Shown here piece by piece: positions 1 to 7,491 of a stretch of 64,000 nucleotides of DNA. Every line of letters begins with the position of its first letter. Positions within the stretch are counted from its first letter, which is position 1. Source of the DNA: Thiohalocapsa sp963695445 (GTDB lineage Bacteria > Pseudomonadota > Gammaproteobacteria > Chromatiales > Chromatiaceae); NCBI GenBank assembly GCA_963695445.1, contig CAVOGV010000036.1:124001-188000 (forward strand). Direction: 5' to 3'. A program made the translations under genes and the position numbers. Under the pieces are notes generated by a model. It saw only the letters and a list, made by a program, of their open reading frames with translations, did no database searches and had not been told where the DNA came from.

Positions 1-60
1 ATGATGTTGAGGCTCTGAACGTTGGAGCTTCATGGAAGCTCTCTGACTCCTTGTCGTGTT

Positions 61-85
61 CCCCGCCGTTGGCGGGGTTTTTTTT
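61..85 (+). terminator. Rho-independent terminator
   Basis: A perfect 7-bp GC stem (CCCCGCC/GGCGGGG) closes on a GTT loop and is followed directly by eight T residues. It probably ends a plus-strand transcript whose gene lies left of the window; the first 60 bases hold no recognisable gene. Confidence 0.85.
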
Positions 86-214
86 GACCGCGGGTAGAGA
101 CCTCCGGCCCTCTCCCGGGCCGCTGTGCCGGGCGCCTCGTCGACGTGCGTTACGGCAGGATGATCGACGCATCGGCCGCTATCATTGACGGTTTTTGCGA
201 CCAAGAGCGGGATC

Positions 215-1015
215 GTGCCTGAAGGCGACACCATCCATAAGATCGCGGTGTTTCTCGATGACCAACTGCGCAACCGCGCCGTGCAGCGGGTGCGCCTGCG
301 TCCGGTCTTCGGTGCCTCCTGCGGGCCGCGCAAGGTCGCCGGTGTCAGTAGTGAGGGCAAGCATCTGTTCGTAACGTTCGATGATGGGGTACAGCTCCGC
401 AGCCATCTCGGCATGTATGGATCTTGGCATCGCTACCGGCGTGGCGAGGGCTGGCGTAAGCCGATGCGACAGGCGAGCATCATCATCGAGACCGAGCGCA
501 TGGACTACGTGTGCTTTAATGCCAAGGAGGTGCAATGGCTGTGGTTGGGCGGTTTCGAGCGCGCGGACCAGGGCAATCGGCTGGGTCCGGATCTGATCAA
601 GGACGGCGCGGAAGCGGAACACATTCTGCGTCGGGTCGATGCGTTACTGTCGCCGGATACGGCCATTGTCGACCTGTTGCTCGATCAGCGCATTGCCGCC
701 GGCATCGGCAATGTCTACAAGTCCGAGGTGCTGTTTCTGGAGCAACAATCCCCAAGGCAGCGCCTGCGCGACCTACAGCCCGAAACGATCGCGGCCCTTT
801 ATCGCCGGGCCTCGCAGCTGCTTCGCGAGAACCTCGGCGGCGGGCGGCGCACGACTCGCGACAACCGCGACCGACGCGGTCGGCTGTGGGTCTATGGCCG
901 CTTTGACCTAGCCTGCCTTTGTTGTGGTGAAGCGATTCAGCGCGCCAGCTTAGGGGTGAACCCGCGCTCGACCTATTGGTGTGGGAACTGCCAAGGGGAA
1001 GACGGACGACGCTGA
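215..1015 (+). CDS. nei: Endonuclease VIII / Fpg-Nei family DNA glycosylase
   Basis: Base-excision repair glycosylase with AP-lyase activity that removes oxidised pyrimidines or purines. The start is set at GTG 215, not at the upstream in-frame codon, because translation then begins M-PEGDT; after Met removal the N-terminal Pro is the catalytic nucleophile and the next Glu is conserved. The central region carries the H2TH helix segment (around AAGIGNVYKSEVLF). The C-terminus has a four-cysteine zinc finger (CLCC...CGNC) with the R/G-rich turn before it. At 266 aa it has the usual family length. Nei versus a plant/bacterial Nei2-type subclass cannot be decided here; Fpg is less likely because the N-terminus reads PEGDT rather than PELPE. 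It stands alone, with a REP-like repeat downstream. Confidence 0.88.
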   Translation: MPEGDTIHKIAVFLDDQLRNRAVQRVRLRPVFGASCGPRKVAGVSSEGKHLFVTFDDGVQLRSHLGMYGSWHRYRRGEGWRKPMRQASIIIETERMDYVCFNAKEVQWLWLGGFERADQGNRLGPDLIKDGAEAEHILRRVDALLSPDTAIVDLLLDQRIAAGIGNVYKSEVLFLEQQSPRQRLRDLQPETIAALYRRASQLLRENLGGGRRTTRDNRDRRGRLWVYGRFDLACLCCGEAIQRASLGVNPRSTYWCGNCQGEDGRR

Positions 1016-1060
1016 TGCCGAGCGAGGTGGTGCCTCGGGTTGGGTCGAGATCCGCTGCTG

Positions 1061-1091
1061 TTGCCGTCGCGATTGCAAATCGCTCCCACTG
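1061..1091. repeat. REP-like palindromic repeat, partial copy (family B)
   Basis: It contains the GTCGCGATTGCAAATCGCTC core that recurs, in either orientation, near 15.6, 23.4, 33.7 and 51.1-51.3 kb. Its presence just after nei argues that the next gene starts downstream of it. Confidence 0.7.
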
Positions 1092-1139
1092 GACAAGCAG
1101 GGTGGAACAGGCTCAGCGGTTTCACCAATTCCCACTGAT

Positions 1140-2114
1140 ATGGAACCGCCCATGAAGATCACCGCGGGGTCGGGAGGCGCGTCGAGCGCACACCGGGAAC
1201 TGTCCGATTGGCTCAGCCTGATGGCGCTGACGATCATGTGGGGCTCGTCGTTCCTGTTCACCAAGATCGCCGTCTCCGCCTTGGCGATGGAGTCCGTCGT
1301 CAGTGCGCGGCTGGTGATGGCCGCGCTGATTCTGGTGCCGCTAATGTTCGGTTTGTCGCGGCGCCTGCCGCGCGGTCGGCGATTGTGGCTGTTCTTCGTG
1401 CTCATCGCGCTGGTCGGCAATCTGCTGCCATTTTCGCTGATCACCTGGGGTCAGCGTTCCATCGACAGCGGGCTGGCGGGCATTCTGATGGCGGTGATGC
1501 CGCTCGCGACCCTCGCCCTGGCGCACCTTTTCGTCCCCGGCGAGCGGCTGACACCCTATCGCATCGGCGGCTTCCTGCTCGGTTTCGCCGGTGTTGTGGT
1601 GTTGATCGGACCGGAGGCGTTGCTCGCCATCGGCGGTGATCATGGGCCGCTGTTACCGATGTTGGCGGTACTTTGCGGTGCGCTTTGCTACGGCGTCTCG
1701 GCGATTCTGGCCCGATTGCGCCCGGCGAGCGATGCCGTCTCGACCGCCGCAGCGGTGACGGCGCTGGCGGCGCTGATGTCGCTGCCCGCTGGGGTCGGCG
1801 CCGGCGGCGTGGATGTGATGGCCTTGTCCGGGCCCGTCGTCGGTGCGCTGTTATTCCTCGGGGTGCTGTCCACGGCGGTGTCGTTGATTGTCTATTTTCG
1901 GCTCATCCAAACCGCCGGGCCGTCTTTCACCTCGCAGCTCAACTATCTGATTCCGCTCTGGGCCGTCGCCATCGGCGTGCTGTTCTTGGGGGAGCAGCCG
2001 ACCTTCGCGCATTTGGCTGCGCTCGGGTTGATCCTGGGCGGTATTCTGCTGTCGCGGCGCGAGCCGCCGCGCGCGGGGCTTGGCGCGTCACCTGAATCTC
2101 CCCGGTCGGTTTGA
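1140..2114 (+). CDS. DMT-superfamily (EamA) transporter
   Basis: Integral inner-membrane permease of the drug/metabolite transporter superfamily. About ten hydrophobic helices fall into two EamA repeats, roughly residues 20-150 and 165-305. The first repeat has the usual MWGSSFLFTKIAV start of helix 1, and the second ends with the 'PLWAVAIGVLFLGEQ' type motif typical of EamA C-terminal halves. The frame is open further upstream, but that part reads through a REP-like repeat. The start is therefore placed at ATG 1140 (ATG 1152 is equally possible; neither has a strong Shine-Dalgarno). The substrate cannot be predicted. It is 324 aa, within the family range of about 290-330. Confidence 0.8.
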   Translation: MEPPMKITAGSGGASSAHRELSDWLSLMALTIMWGSSFLFTKIAVSALAMESVVSARLVMAALILVPLMFGLSRRLPRGRRLWLFFVLIALVGNLLPFSLITWGQRSIDSGLAGILMAVMPLATLALAHLFVPGERLTPYRIGGFLLGFAGVVVLIGPEALLAIGGDHGPLLPMLAVLCGALCYGVSAILARLRPASDAVSTAAAVTALAALMSLPAGVGAGGVDVMALSGPVVGALLFLGVLSTAVSLIVYFRLIQTAGPSFTSQLNYLIPLWAVAIGVLFLGEQPTFAHLAALGLILGGILLSRREPPRAGLGASPESPRSV

Positions 2115-2142
2115 AGTTCAGCGCCTGCCAGCGACGCGCGGC

Positions 2143-2697
2143 CTAGTCGAACAGGTCCCGAAACGCCTTGGCAAAGCGTTTGTAGGCGTCCCAGCCATCC
2201 CTATCCATGACCTGGTCGATGATCCAGCGGTTTTCCTCCTGGTCGCCCATCAGGGTCTGTATCTCGAAACCGAGGTGGCGCAGGAACGGATAGGTCGGGC
2301 CGTCGGCGTCGAGCTGAAACTCGGCGTATTCGCCGGAACGTTCGTTGAGCCTGGCGATGAAGGGGCTGCCGTAGTCGCCGGGTCCGAGCAGATCCTGACT
2401 GTTGTCCTGCACATGTTCGAAGCACTTTTTCGCGAACGCCGTGATCAGCGCTCGGCGCTGTTCGTCGGGGAACATGTCGTGGGACAGGCGGTCGGCGATC
2501 TGGATCAGAAAGATCAAATACTCCTGCACCACCAACAGGCGTTGCGCGTCGTCGCGGTAGACGAAGCGTTCGCAATGCAGCGTGATCGCTTTGTCCACCG
2601 CGATGCGCCAGGCGATGAAGGCCAATGCGCTGCCGATCTCCGGCATCGAGCGTTCGCTCTCATCGTTCCACCAGTGGCTCTTGATGCGTAGCGCCAT
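2143..2697 (-). CDS. Conserved hypothetical protein (184 aa)
   Basis: Soluble, acidic, mostly helical protein without a signal peptide or membrane segment, beginning MALRIKSHWW and ending in a KAFRDLF helix. Many aromatic and charged residues and no recognisable catalytic motif. It converges tail-to-tail with the transporter gene (29 bp apart) and diverges from the next plus-strand gene. Coding is supported by length and by the codon pattern shared with its neighbours. I do not recognise the family. Confidence 0.6.
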   Translation of the reverse strand: MALRIKSHWWNDESERSMPEIGSALAFIAWRIAVDKAITLHCERFVYRDDAQRLLVVQEYLIFLIQIADRLSHDMFPDEQRRALITAFAKKCFEHVQDNSQDLLGPGDYGSPFIARLNERSGEYAEFQLDADGPTYPFLRHLGFEIQTLMGDQEENRWIIDQVMDRDGWDAYKRFAKAFRDLFD

Positions 2698-2837
2698 GTT
2701 TATCGGGCTCCAGTGTTGTCGAGGTTCTAGGTTGACGTGGTGCGGTCGGTGCGGTTGCGCTCTTGGGGCTTGAAATGATGGCGCGAATGCCAGACTAAAC
2801 TACGTGGAAGAGGTCAGCGTCTGGTGAGGTCCGGGTG

Positions 2838-3923
2838 ATGAATGCGCAGCAACTCAATATTCTGGCCGGCGTCGTCCAGCACAACTGCCATATCTCGGAT
2901 GCGCGCCATGGCGCCGACTACTCGCTATGCATCTATCTCATGAAGATGCGCGAGTATTTTCGCTGGGAACAGCGCCTGCCCTACGACGCTGTGCTGCAGA
3001 AGGATGCCGTCGGCAACTGGCTGCAGGCCCGAGAGCAACTGTGGGAACAACTGGAGGATGCGGATCTGGTGCCGCTCTGCATCGACGGGCAGGACTACGA
3101 TCCCTACGACGCCGATGCCATCAACGATGCCCTCTCCCCCCATGGCCTGGTCTACAGCAGTGGCCTTGGCAATCGCGCCAAGCCGCACTTCTTTCTCGGC
3201 GAGCTGGAGCGCCATGCGCAAAACGGTGCCTGCTCGGTCTACGTCGCCGCCAGTGAATACGCCCGCGACCTCACTGCGCCGCCGGCCATGACCCGCGGCA
3301 GCAGCATCTTTCTGCGTCGCGAATCCCTGAGCCGTATGTTGTGGGAGAAGCTGGAGAGCTGGCGCTGGAATCGTCCGGACAACGCCCTGGGTCGCGCCTT
3401 TGCCTGCTACGACTTCGACGCCGATCTGGACGCCTCGCTCGCAGCCATGACTGACCGCGAGGTCGACAATGCCCTGCTGCATGAGCAGGGGGAGTATCAG
3501 GCCGGCCAACTTCTCGGCGACGACGCCTGGAATGCGATGCTGCTGGATTTGGCCGAAACTCCCGCTGAGCTGATGGCCCGTGCCGTGCGCGACCACCTGG
3601 CGGACTGCTTGGTCACGCTGCCGCACATCGGTGCCCTTGCTGAGCCCAATGTCGACGAGGTTGCCGATGCGGGCATCGACGCCGCGGCGCTGCACTTCTA
3701 CCTCGGTAACCTTACCAACATGCGCAAGCACATCTTCCCGAGCCTGCTGGATACCTACGATGCCTGGCGCGAGACTGGCGACATCACCCCGCTGCGAACC
3801 CTTGCCGAGCGTGGCCGCACGCACTGGCAGCACCTCGCTCAGGATATGATCGGCTTGCACGGCACGCATGGCTCGGGCGCGGCGCCGCTGATTCGCGATC
3901 TTGTCGACCGTGGCCACCTCTGA
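2838..3923 (+). CDS. Conserved hypothetical protein, possible Sfum_1244 family
   Basis: 361-aa soluble protein. The start is ATG 2838, with GAGG a few bases upstream; an in-frame GTG sits one codon earlier. The N-terminus (NCHISDARHGADYSLCIYLM followed by a REYFRWE segment) resembles, from memory, a conserved proteobacterial family labelled Sfum_1244, whose function is unknown. Two Cys near the N-terminus (NCHISD, SLCIY) are the only obvious metal or redox candidates. The C-terminal third is helical. No transmembrane segment, signal peptide or nucleotide-binding motif is visible. The 138-bp gap to the divergent neighbour probably holds both promoters. Confidence 0.65.
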   Translation: MNAQQLNILAGVVQHNCHISDARHGADYSLCIYLMKMREYFRWEQRLPYDAVLQKDAVGNWLQAREQLWEQLEDADLVPLCIDGQDYDPYDADAINDALSPHGLVYSSGLGNRAKPHFFLGELERHAQNGACSVYVAASEYARDLTAPPAMTRGSSIFLRRESLSRMLWEKLESWRWNRPDNALGRAFACYDFDADLDASLAAMTDREVDNALLHEQGEYQAGQLLGDDAWNAMLLDLAETPAELMARAVRDHLADCLVTLPHIGALAEPNVDEVADAGIDAAALHFYLGNLTNMRKHIFPSLLDTYDAWRETGDITPLRTLAERGRTHWQHLAQDMIGLHGTHGSGAAPLIRDLVDRGHL

Positions 3924-4069
3924 CCGTTCGCCTGCCAACGTCCGAAGATGCATTTTGGCGCTTTGGGGCGTTGACGCTTCTGCAACTCGGCAGTTCTTCG
4001 CTTCGGCCCTAATCACTGACGGACTTTGATGCGGTTGACCACCGCCGCCGGCCCCCGGACAATCGAGGA

Positions 4070-4709
4070 ATGTCCGACCAACAGGCCCCGAGTATGTCCG
4101 CAGTCAGCGCCGAGCGCACCCTGACCCCGCTTCGCAGCCTGCGCGAACTTCGCCCTGGCAGCTTTCATCTTCGAGCGCGCCAACGCGCTGCCGCCGAGCT
4201 TCTGCGACGAGGTCATTACGCGTTTCGAGGCCAACCCGGCGCAGCAGTACGCCGGGCGCGTCGGGCAACTGCGCGAGCAAGATAGCTCAATCAAGCAGAC
4301 CATGGACCTTGTGGTCAGCAACAAGCCGGACTGGAAAGACGTCGACGAGATGCTGTTCCGCTCCCTCGCTGCGGCCATGGGCGAGTTCCGCGAGACCTTC
4401 ATCTACTTCAAGGGTCCGTTCAAGGACATGGGCTATCAGGTGCAGCGCTATCTGCCGGGGCAGTTCTACGACTGGCACATCGACGGCGGCAGCCATGAGC
4501 TGAGCCAACGCCAGCTGGTCGCGCTCTGGTACCTGAACGACGTGCCCGGCCCCGGCGGCGAAACCCAGTTCCTGTATCAAGACATCAGCGTGCGGCCGGA
4601 GCGCGGCAAGCTGGTGCTGTTCCCGCCGTTCTGGACCCACGAGCACCGTGCTGCCCGGTTGGAAACCGGGGTCAAGTACATCGCCACGACCTGGGTCGTG
4701 TTTGCGTGA
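4070..4709 (+). pseudogene. 2-oxoglutarate/Fe(II) oxygenase (prolyl-4-hydroxylase-like), frameshifted as sequenced
   Basis: The N-terminal 32 residues (from ATG 4070, ending RPGSF) and the rest (IFERANALPPSF onward) lie in different frames. They join perfectly if one base near 4166 is extra, so the gene is either newly broken or carries a sequencing indel. The second part contains the double-stranded beta-helix core: an H-x-D iron triad start (DWHIDGGS), a distal His in FWTHEH and a basic residue for 2-oxoglutarate binding. Intact, it would give about 212 aa, similar to Fe(II)/2OG P4H-type oxygenases. Its stop overlaps the GTG start of the next gene, so the two are probably translationally coupled. 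The substrate is unknown. Confidence 0.75.
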
Positions 4710-5104
4710 CTACTGCAGGGCCGCTCGCCAACGCCCCCCGCCTGCTCGGTATCGTCGAACTCGGCGGTTATCCCAACCTCATGCCGCTCTATCGCCGGTT
4801 GGGCTTCGACGCGGAGCTGGTGGCTTCTCAACGCAAGGCGCAGGCGGCTTTGAAGAAGCGGCTACCGGACGTCATCGTTGCGGAGTACAACTTCCAGTCG
4901 GACTTTCGTGATCGCACCAGTAATTTGGAGACGCTGATGGCGCGCTTGCAGCGCCATCCGGATGTGCGCGTGATTTGCATCTATCAAGCCGAGTTCAGGC
5001 ACAAGCTCGATCTGATGCTGGAGCGCTTCCCCGTGTTCGCGGCGCTGCCGCTACCGTTGGACGAGCAGGCCATGGAAGACGCGCTGCTTCGGGCAATGAT
5101 GTAG
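4706..5104 (+). CDS. Hypothetical protein coupled to 2OG oxygenase
   Basis: 132-aa soluble protein whose GTG start at 4706 overlaps the TGA of the upstream oxygenase (GTGA). The alternating hydrophobic strands (LLGIVELGGYP, DVIVAEYNFQ, VRVICIYQ) look like a flavodoxin or receiver-like alpha/beta fold, but the acidic pocket of a response-regulator receiver is not evident. Tight coupling suggests it works with the oxygenase, for example as a partner or target. I do not recognise the family. Confidence 0.6.
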   Translation: MTTAGPLANAPRLLGIVELGGYPNLMPLYRRLGFDAELVASQRKAQAALKKRLPDVIVAEYNFQSDFRDRTSNLETLMARLQRHPDVRVICIYQAEFRHKLDLMLERFPVFAALPLPLDEQAMEDALLRAMM

Positions 5105-5217
5105 GTGTCCAGCGGAAGGTTTGAGCAGGAGCAATTTCATGGACATCCCTTGCCCCATCTCTGCTGGCTGCTGAGCATTTCGAGGGTCGCGACCGCTTGA
5201 GCGGCTGGTTTAGCGAT

Positions 5218-5241
5218 TGGGAGCGCCGACTTCTAGTCGGC
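5218..5241. repeat. 24-bp short repeat shared with 33712-33735
   Basis: TGGGAGCGCCGACTTCTAGT followed by CGGC occurs identically at 33712-33735. It contains the small palindrome GCCGACTTCTAGTCGGC. It lies in the 200-bp gap between convergent genes, which shows nothing else. Confidence 0.75.
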
Positions 5242-5305
5242 ACGTCCGCAACGCCCAACGCTGCACGGTGCGGCCCAAGTTCAGCAGGGCCCTAATGAAA
5301 AACGA

Positions 5306-6178
5306 TCAGAACCGCGTCAGCAGTGTCTGACAGGCCGCCGGCGGTTGCGGTTTGGGTGCCGGTTTGGACGACTTCTTCTTCGGCGAATTCGCCTCCAGGC
5401 TGAACCACCAGGCCAGCTCGGAGCCGCAACCGCTGCCCATCGGGACCGGCGACTGCTGTTTGCAGGACGGGCTGTCCTTGGGGCACTTCAGGCGTACATG
5501 CATGTGTGCATCATGACCCCACCAGGGTCGTAGCTTGCGCAGCCAGGCGGCGTTGCCCTCGCGCTTGCACAGGGCGCGCTTGATACCCGGATTGACCAGG
5601 ATGCGGTCGACGTTCGGATTCTCCGCCGCGGTGCGGATCAGAAACAGCTGATCCGGTCCCCAGTTGCCGTTCACGTCCAGTTTGTGGCCGCCGAGCATGC
5701 TGGGCGGATCCCGGGCCTCCGGCGTGGACCGCACCGCCTGGGCCGGCGAATCCGCCAGCGTCAGCCAGACGTCGACATCGAGCCCGTTCTGATGACTGAC
5801 ATGGGACGAGGCCATGCGTCCGCCACGCGGCTGCGCCAAGTCGCCGATCATGATCAGCCTGCCGTTGCGCCGGTCCATGGCCTCGCCCAGCTCGCGGATC
5901 AGGCTGATGGTCTGGGGGTGACCGTAGTAGCGGTCGCGGTGACGGCGGATGCTGACGAAGCCCGTGCCGGAGGGAGGCAGCGCGCTCGCGCCTTGGATAC
6001 AGCCATTGGAGGGTCCGCCGATGGCAACCGGGGCGCCGGCGGCAACGGTCTTGATGCGCGACCAGGGTGTCTCCGCGGCTAAGGCGGCGGCGCAGACAGA
6101 CAGCAGGAGTGCGATGGCGATGACGCGCCAGCCAGTGATGAGTGTTGCGCTGGTGCGCGGCGAGCCTGGCGGTTGCAT
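5306..6178 (-). CDS. mepA: Penicillin-insensitive murein endopeptidase MepA
   Basis: Periplasmic zinc LD/DD-endopeptidase that cleaves cross-links in peptidoglycan. The start at ATG 6178 gives a clean signal peptide: a basic N-terminus, a hydrophobic stretch ending ALLLSVCAAALAAE, then mature TPWSRIK. The LAS-type metallopeptidase motifs are present: HQNGLDVDVW (H-x6-D) in the middle and HDAHMHVRL (HxH) near the C-terminus. CIQGA, RRHRDRYYGHP and the C-terminal cysteines also match MepA. It is 290 aa, close to the E. coli protein. The upstream in-frame extension reads into a dispersed repeat and is rejected. Confidence 0.93.
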   Translation of the reverse strand: MQPPGSPRTSATLITGWRVIAIALLLSVCAAALAAETPWSRIKTVAAGAPVAIGGPSNGCIQGASALPPSGTGFVSIRRHRDRYYGHPQTISLIRELGEAMDRRNGRLIMIGDLAQPRGGRMASSHVSHQNGLDVDVWLTLADSPAQAVRSTPEARDPPSMLGGHKLDVNGNWGPDQLFLIRTAAENPNVDRILVNPGIKRALCKREGNAAWLRKLRPWWGHDAHMHVRLKCPKDSPSCKQQSPVPMGSGCGSELAWWFSLEANSPKKKSSKPAPKPQPPAACQTLLTRF

Positions 6179-6253
6179 GGTTCCCCCGTAGCGGCGTTTG
6201 AGCGAGCCGATATTTGCGATAGCGTACTCGATTTTTTGGAGGGAGTGGACTCG

Positions 6254-6381
6254 GTGCAAATGCGTCAAGTTTCATCGCGACAAAGCGCTTGCCGTCCGAA
6301 GGGCCGAGCACCAAGGGCCAAGCGCCGAAAGTACGCAATCGTGCTTTGCTACGGCCCTCGGCCCTCGGCGCTTGACCCGCT
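6254..6381 (-). repeat. Dispersed intergenic element, family A, copy 1
   Basis: Minus-oriented copy of a roughly 130-bp element. It has a core of palindromic GGGCCAAGGGCCGAG-type blocks flanking GCACGATTGCG, followed by a conserved tail (GCGATGAAACTTGACGCAT then TTGCA). Related copies lie near 11.0, 19.0, 21.3, 25.8, 27.1, 60.6 and 63.86 kb. Nothing else is visible in the 6179-6582 gap apart from presumed mepA promoter DNA. Confidence 0.75.
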
Positions 6382-6582
6382 TGAACCACCGCAGAGATTG
6401 AACAACTGGGCGCGTGCTGTCGTCGGCCTGAGGCATCGGCTCAGTCGTGTAGCGAGCCGCGGGCGATGCGGAGAGGGGAAGAGGGGGAGAGGCCAGCGTC
6501 GCGATCCATCGCCGTGGCGGCGGTGGATGCGAGGGGCGCGACCCGCCGCACCTCCCTGTGCCGGCATGGTCGGCGTTGAGCG

Positions 6583-7227
6583 CTAGGCTCCGGCCTTGCG
6601 CCGCTTGGCTGCGCGCTTGCTGCTCATCGCGCCGCGGATCATGAAGAGCACGAATAGGCTTGCCACGAAGCCCACGGCGGCCAAGGCCATGCTGACGGTG
6701 ATCGGCTTGGTCTGTGGGTCGGCGATGCCGAACTGGTTGCCGACGCCGATCAGGGTGGGATTATCGGTGGGCACCATGATCAGGAAGGCGCAGAACACCA
6801 TGAATACGCCGAAAAAGATCAGCTTCAAGTCCATTTGGATGGCGGCGACTAGCGTCGTGAAGGCCAGCAGGTAGAGCACGACCCCGGTGTATTGCTGATC
6901 GCTCAACAACGGGCGGATGCCCTGCGTGTTGAGGATGTAGAGCAGGCCGATCAGCAGTCCCCACTGAACCAGTTGCCGGATCAGGTACCACAGGCGATTG
7001 TTGTCCGAGACGAACGCCTGGCCCCAACCGGAGATCAGCGAGATAAAGGCAACGATCGGGACGAAGATCTCCCAGTATTTGTACGTGCTGGCCATGTCTT
7101 TCTGGCTGAGCCACAGCAGGGCGACGGCTCCGCCGAACAGGACTAGCAGCGGCAGGACAGACATGACAAGCGGGCTGTTTTCGCCCTTGATTTTCGCCGA
7201 TGAGGCGGCGGTTGAAGCTTCGGACAC
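6583..7227 (-). CDS. Unknown polytopic membrane protein with PpsR-like site upstream
   Basis: 214-aa inner-membrane protein. A GTG start at 7227 is chosen because a GGAGG Shine-Dalgarno lies 7-8 bases upstream; the longer in-frame reading adds a low-complexity proline-rich leader without one. After a short Ser/Ala/Lys N-terminus there are about six hydrophobic helices (for example SVLPLLVLFGGAVALLWL, LIFFGVFMVFCAFLIMV), then a strongly basic tail (SSKRAAKRRK), suggesting an in-side C-terminus. I do not recognise the family. Its upstream region carries a TGT-N12-ACA palindrome and a perfect 10-bp inverted repeat of the type seen at the crtE and bchC promoters, so light- or oxygen-linked control is plausible. 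Confidence 0.72.
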   Translation of the reverse strand: MSEASTAASSAKIKGENSPLVMSVLPLLVLFGGAVALLWLSQKDMASTYKYWEIFVPIVAFISLISGWGQAFVSDNNRLWYLIRQLVQWGLLIGLLYILNTQGIRPLLSDQQYTGVVLYLLAFTTLVAAIQMDLKLIFFGVFMVFCAFLIMVPTDNPTLIGVGNQFGIADPQTKPITVSMALAAVGFVASLFVLFMIRGAMSSKRAAKRRKAGA

Positions 7228-7400
7228 GGCTTGACCTCCAACGGGGGCAGAGGGTGATACCGAGGGTCTCGGTGCCCGCAGCAATACGCAGAGCAGGCGC
7301 CGACACGCATACGCCCGTTTCTTAAGGTTCGTGAGGGCGCAAACGCCGGTAGACCGTCGGCGTGGTGAACCTCAACGTAGTGTAAACCATTTTTTCGGTG

Positions 7401-7442
7401 TGTGAAGTCAGATTGACACAAAAACTTCTGAATTTGTGTCAA
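7401..7442 (-). promoter_or_regulatory. PpsR/CrtJ-type operator plus inverted repeat
   Basis: TGT (7401-7403), twelve bases, then ACA (7416-7418) exactly matches the PpsR/CrtJ consensus. The sequence TTGACACAAA (7413-7422) is repeated as TTTGTGTCAA (7433-7442), a perfect 10-bp inverted repeat with a 10-bp spacer. The only gene whose start faces this region is the membrane protein gene at 6583-7227. The regulator is inferred, not shown. Confidence 0.55.
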
Positions 7443-7491
7443 CACAAGTTGACGTTCAGCGCTACCGCCTGTCCGGCGCCCCGCGCACGTC

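Noticed and set aside
5511..6389. 292-codon frame overlapping mepA on the same strand
   Set aside because: It is the +1 frame of mepA; the mepA frame holds the signal peptide and the zinc motifs.
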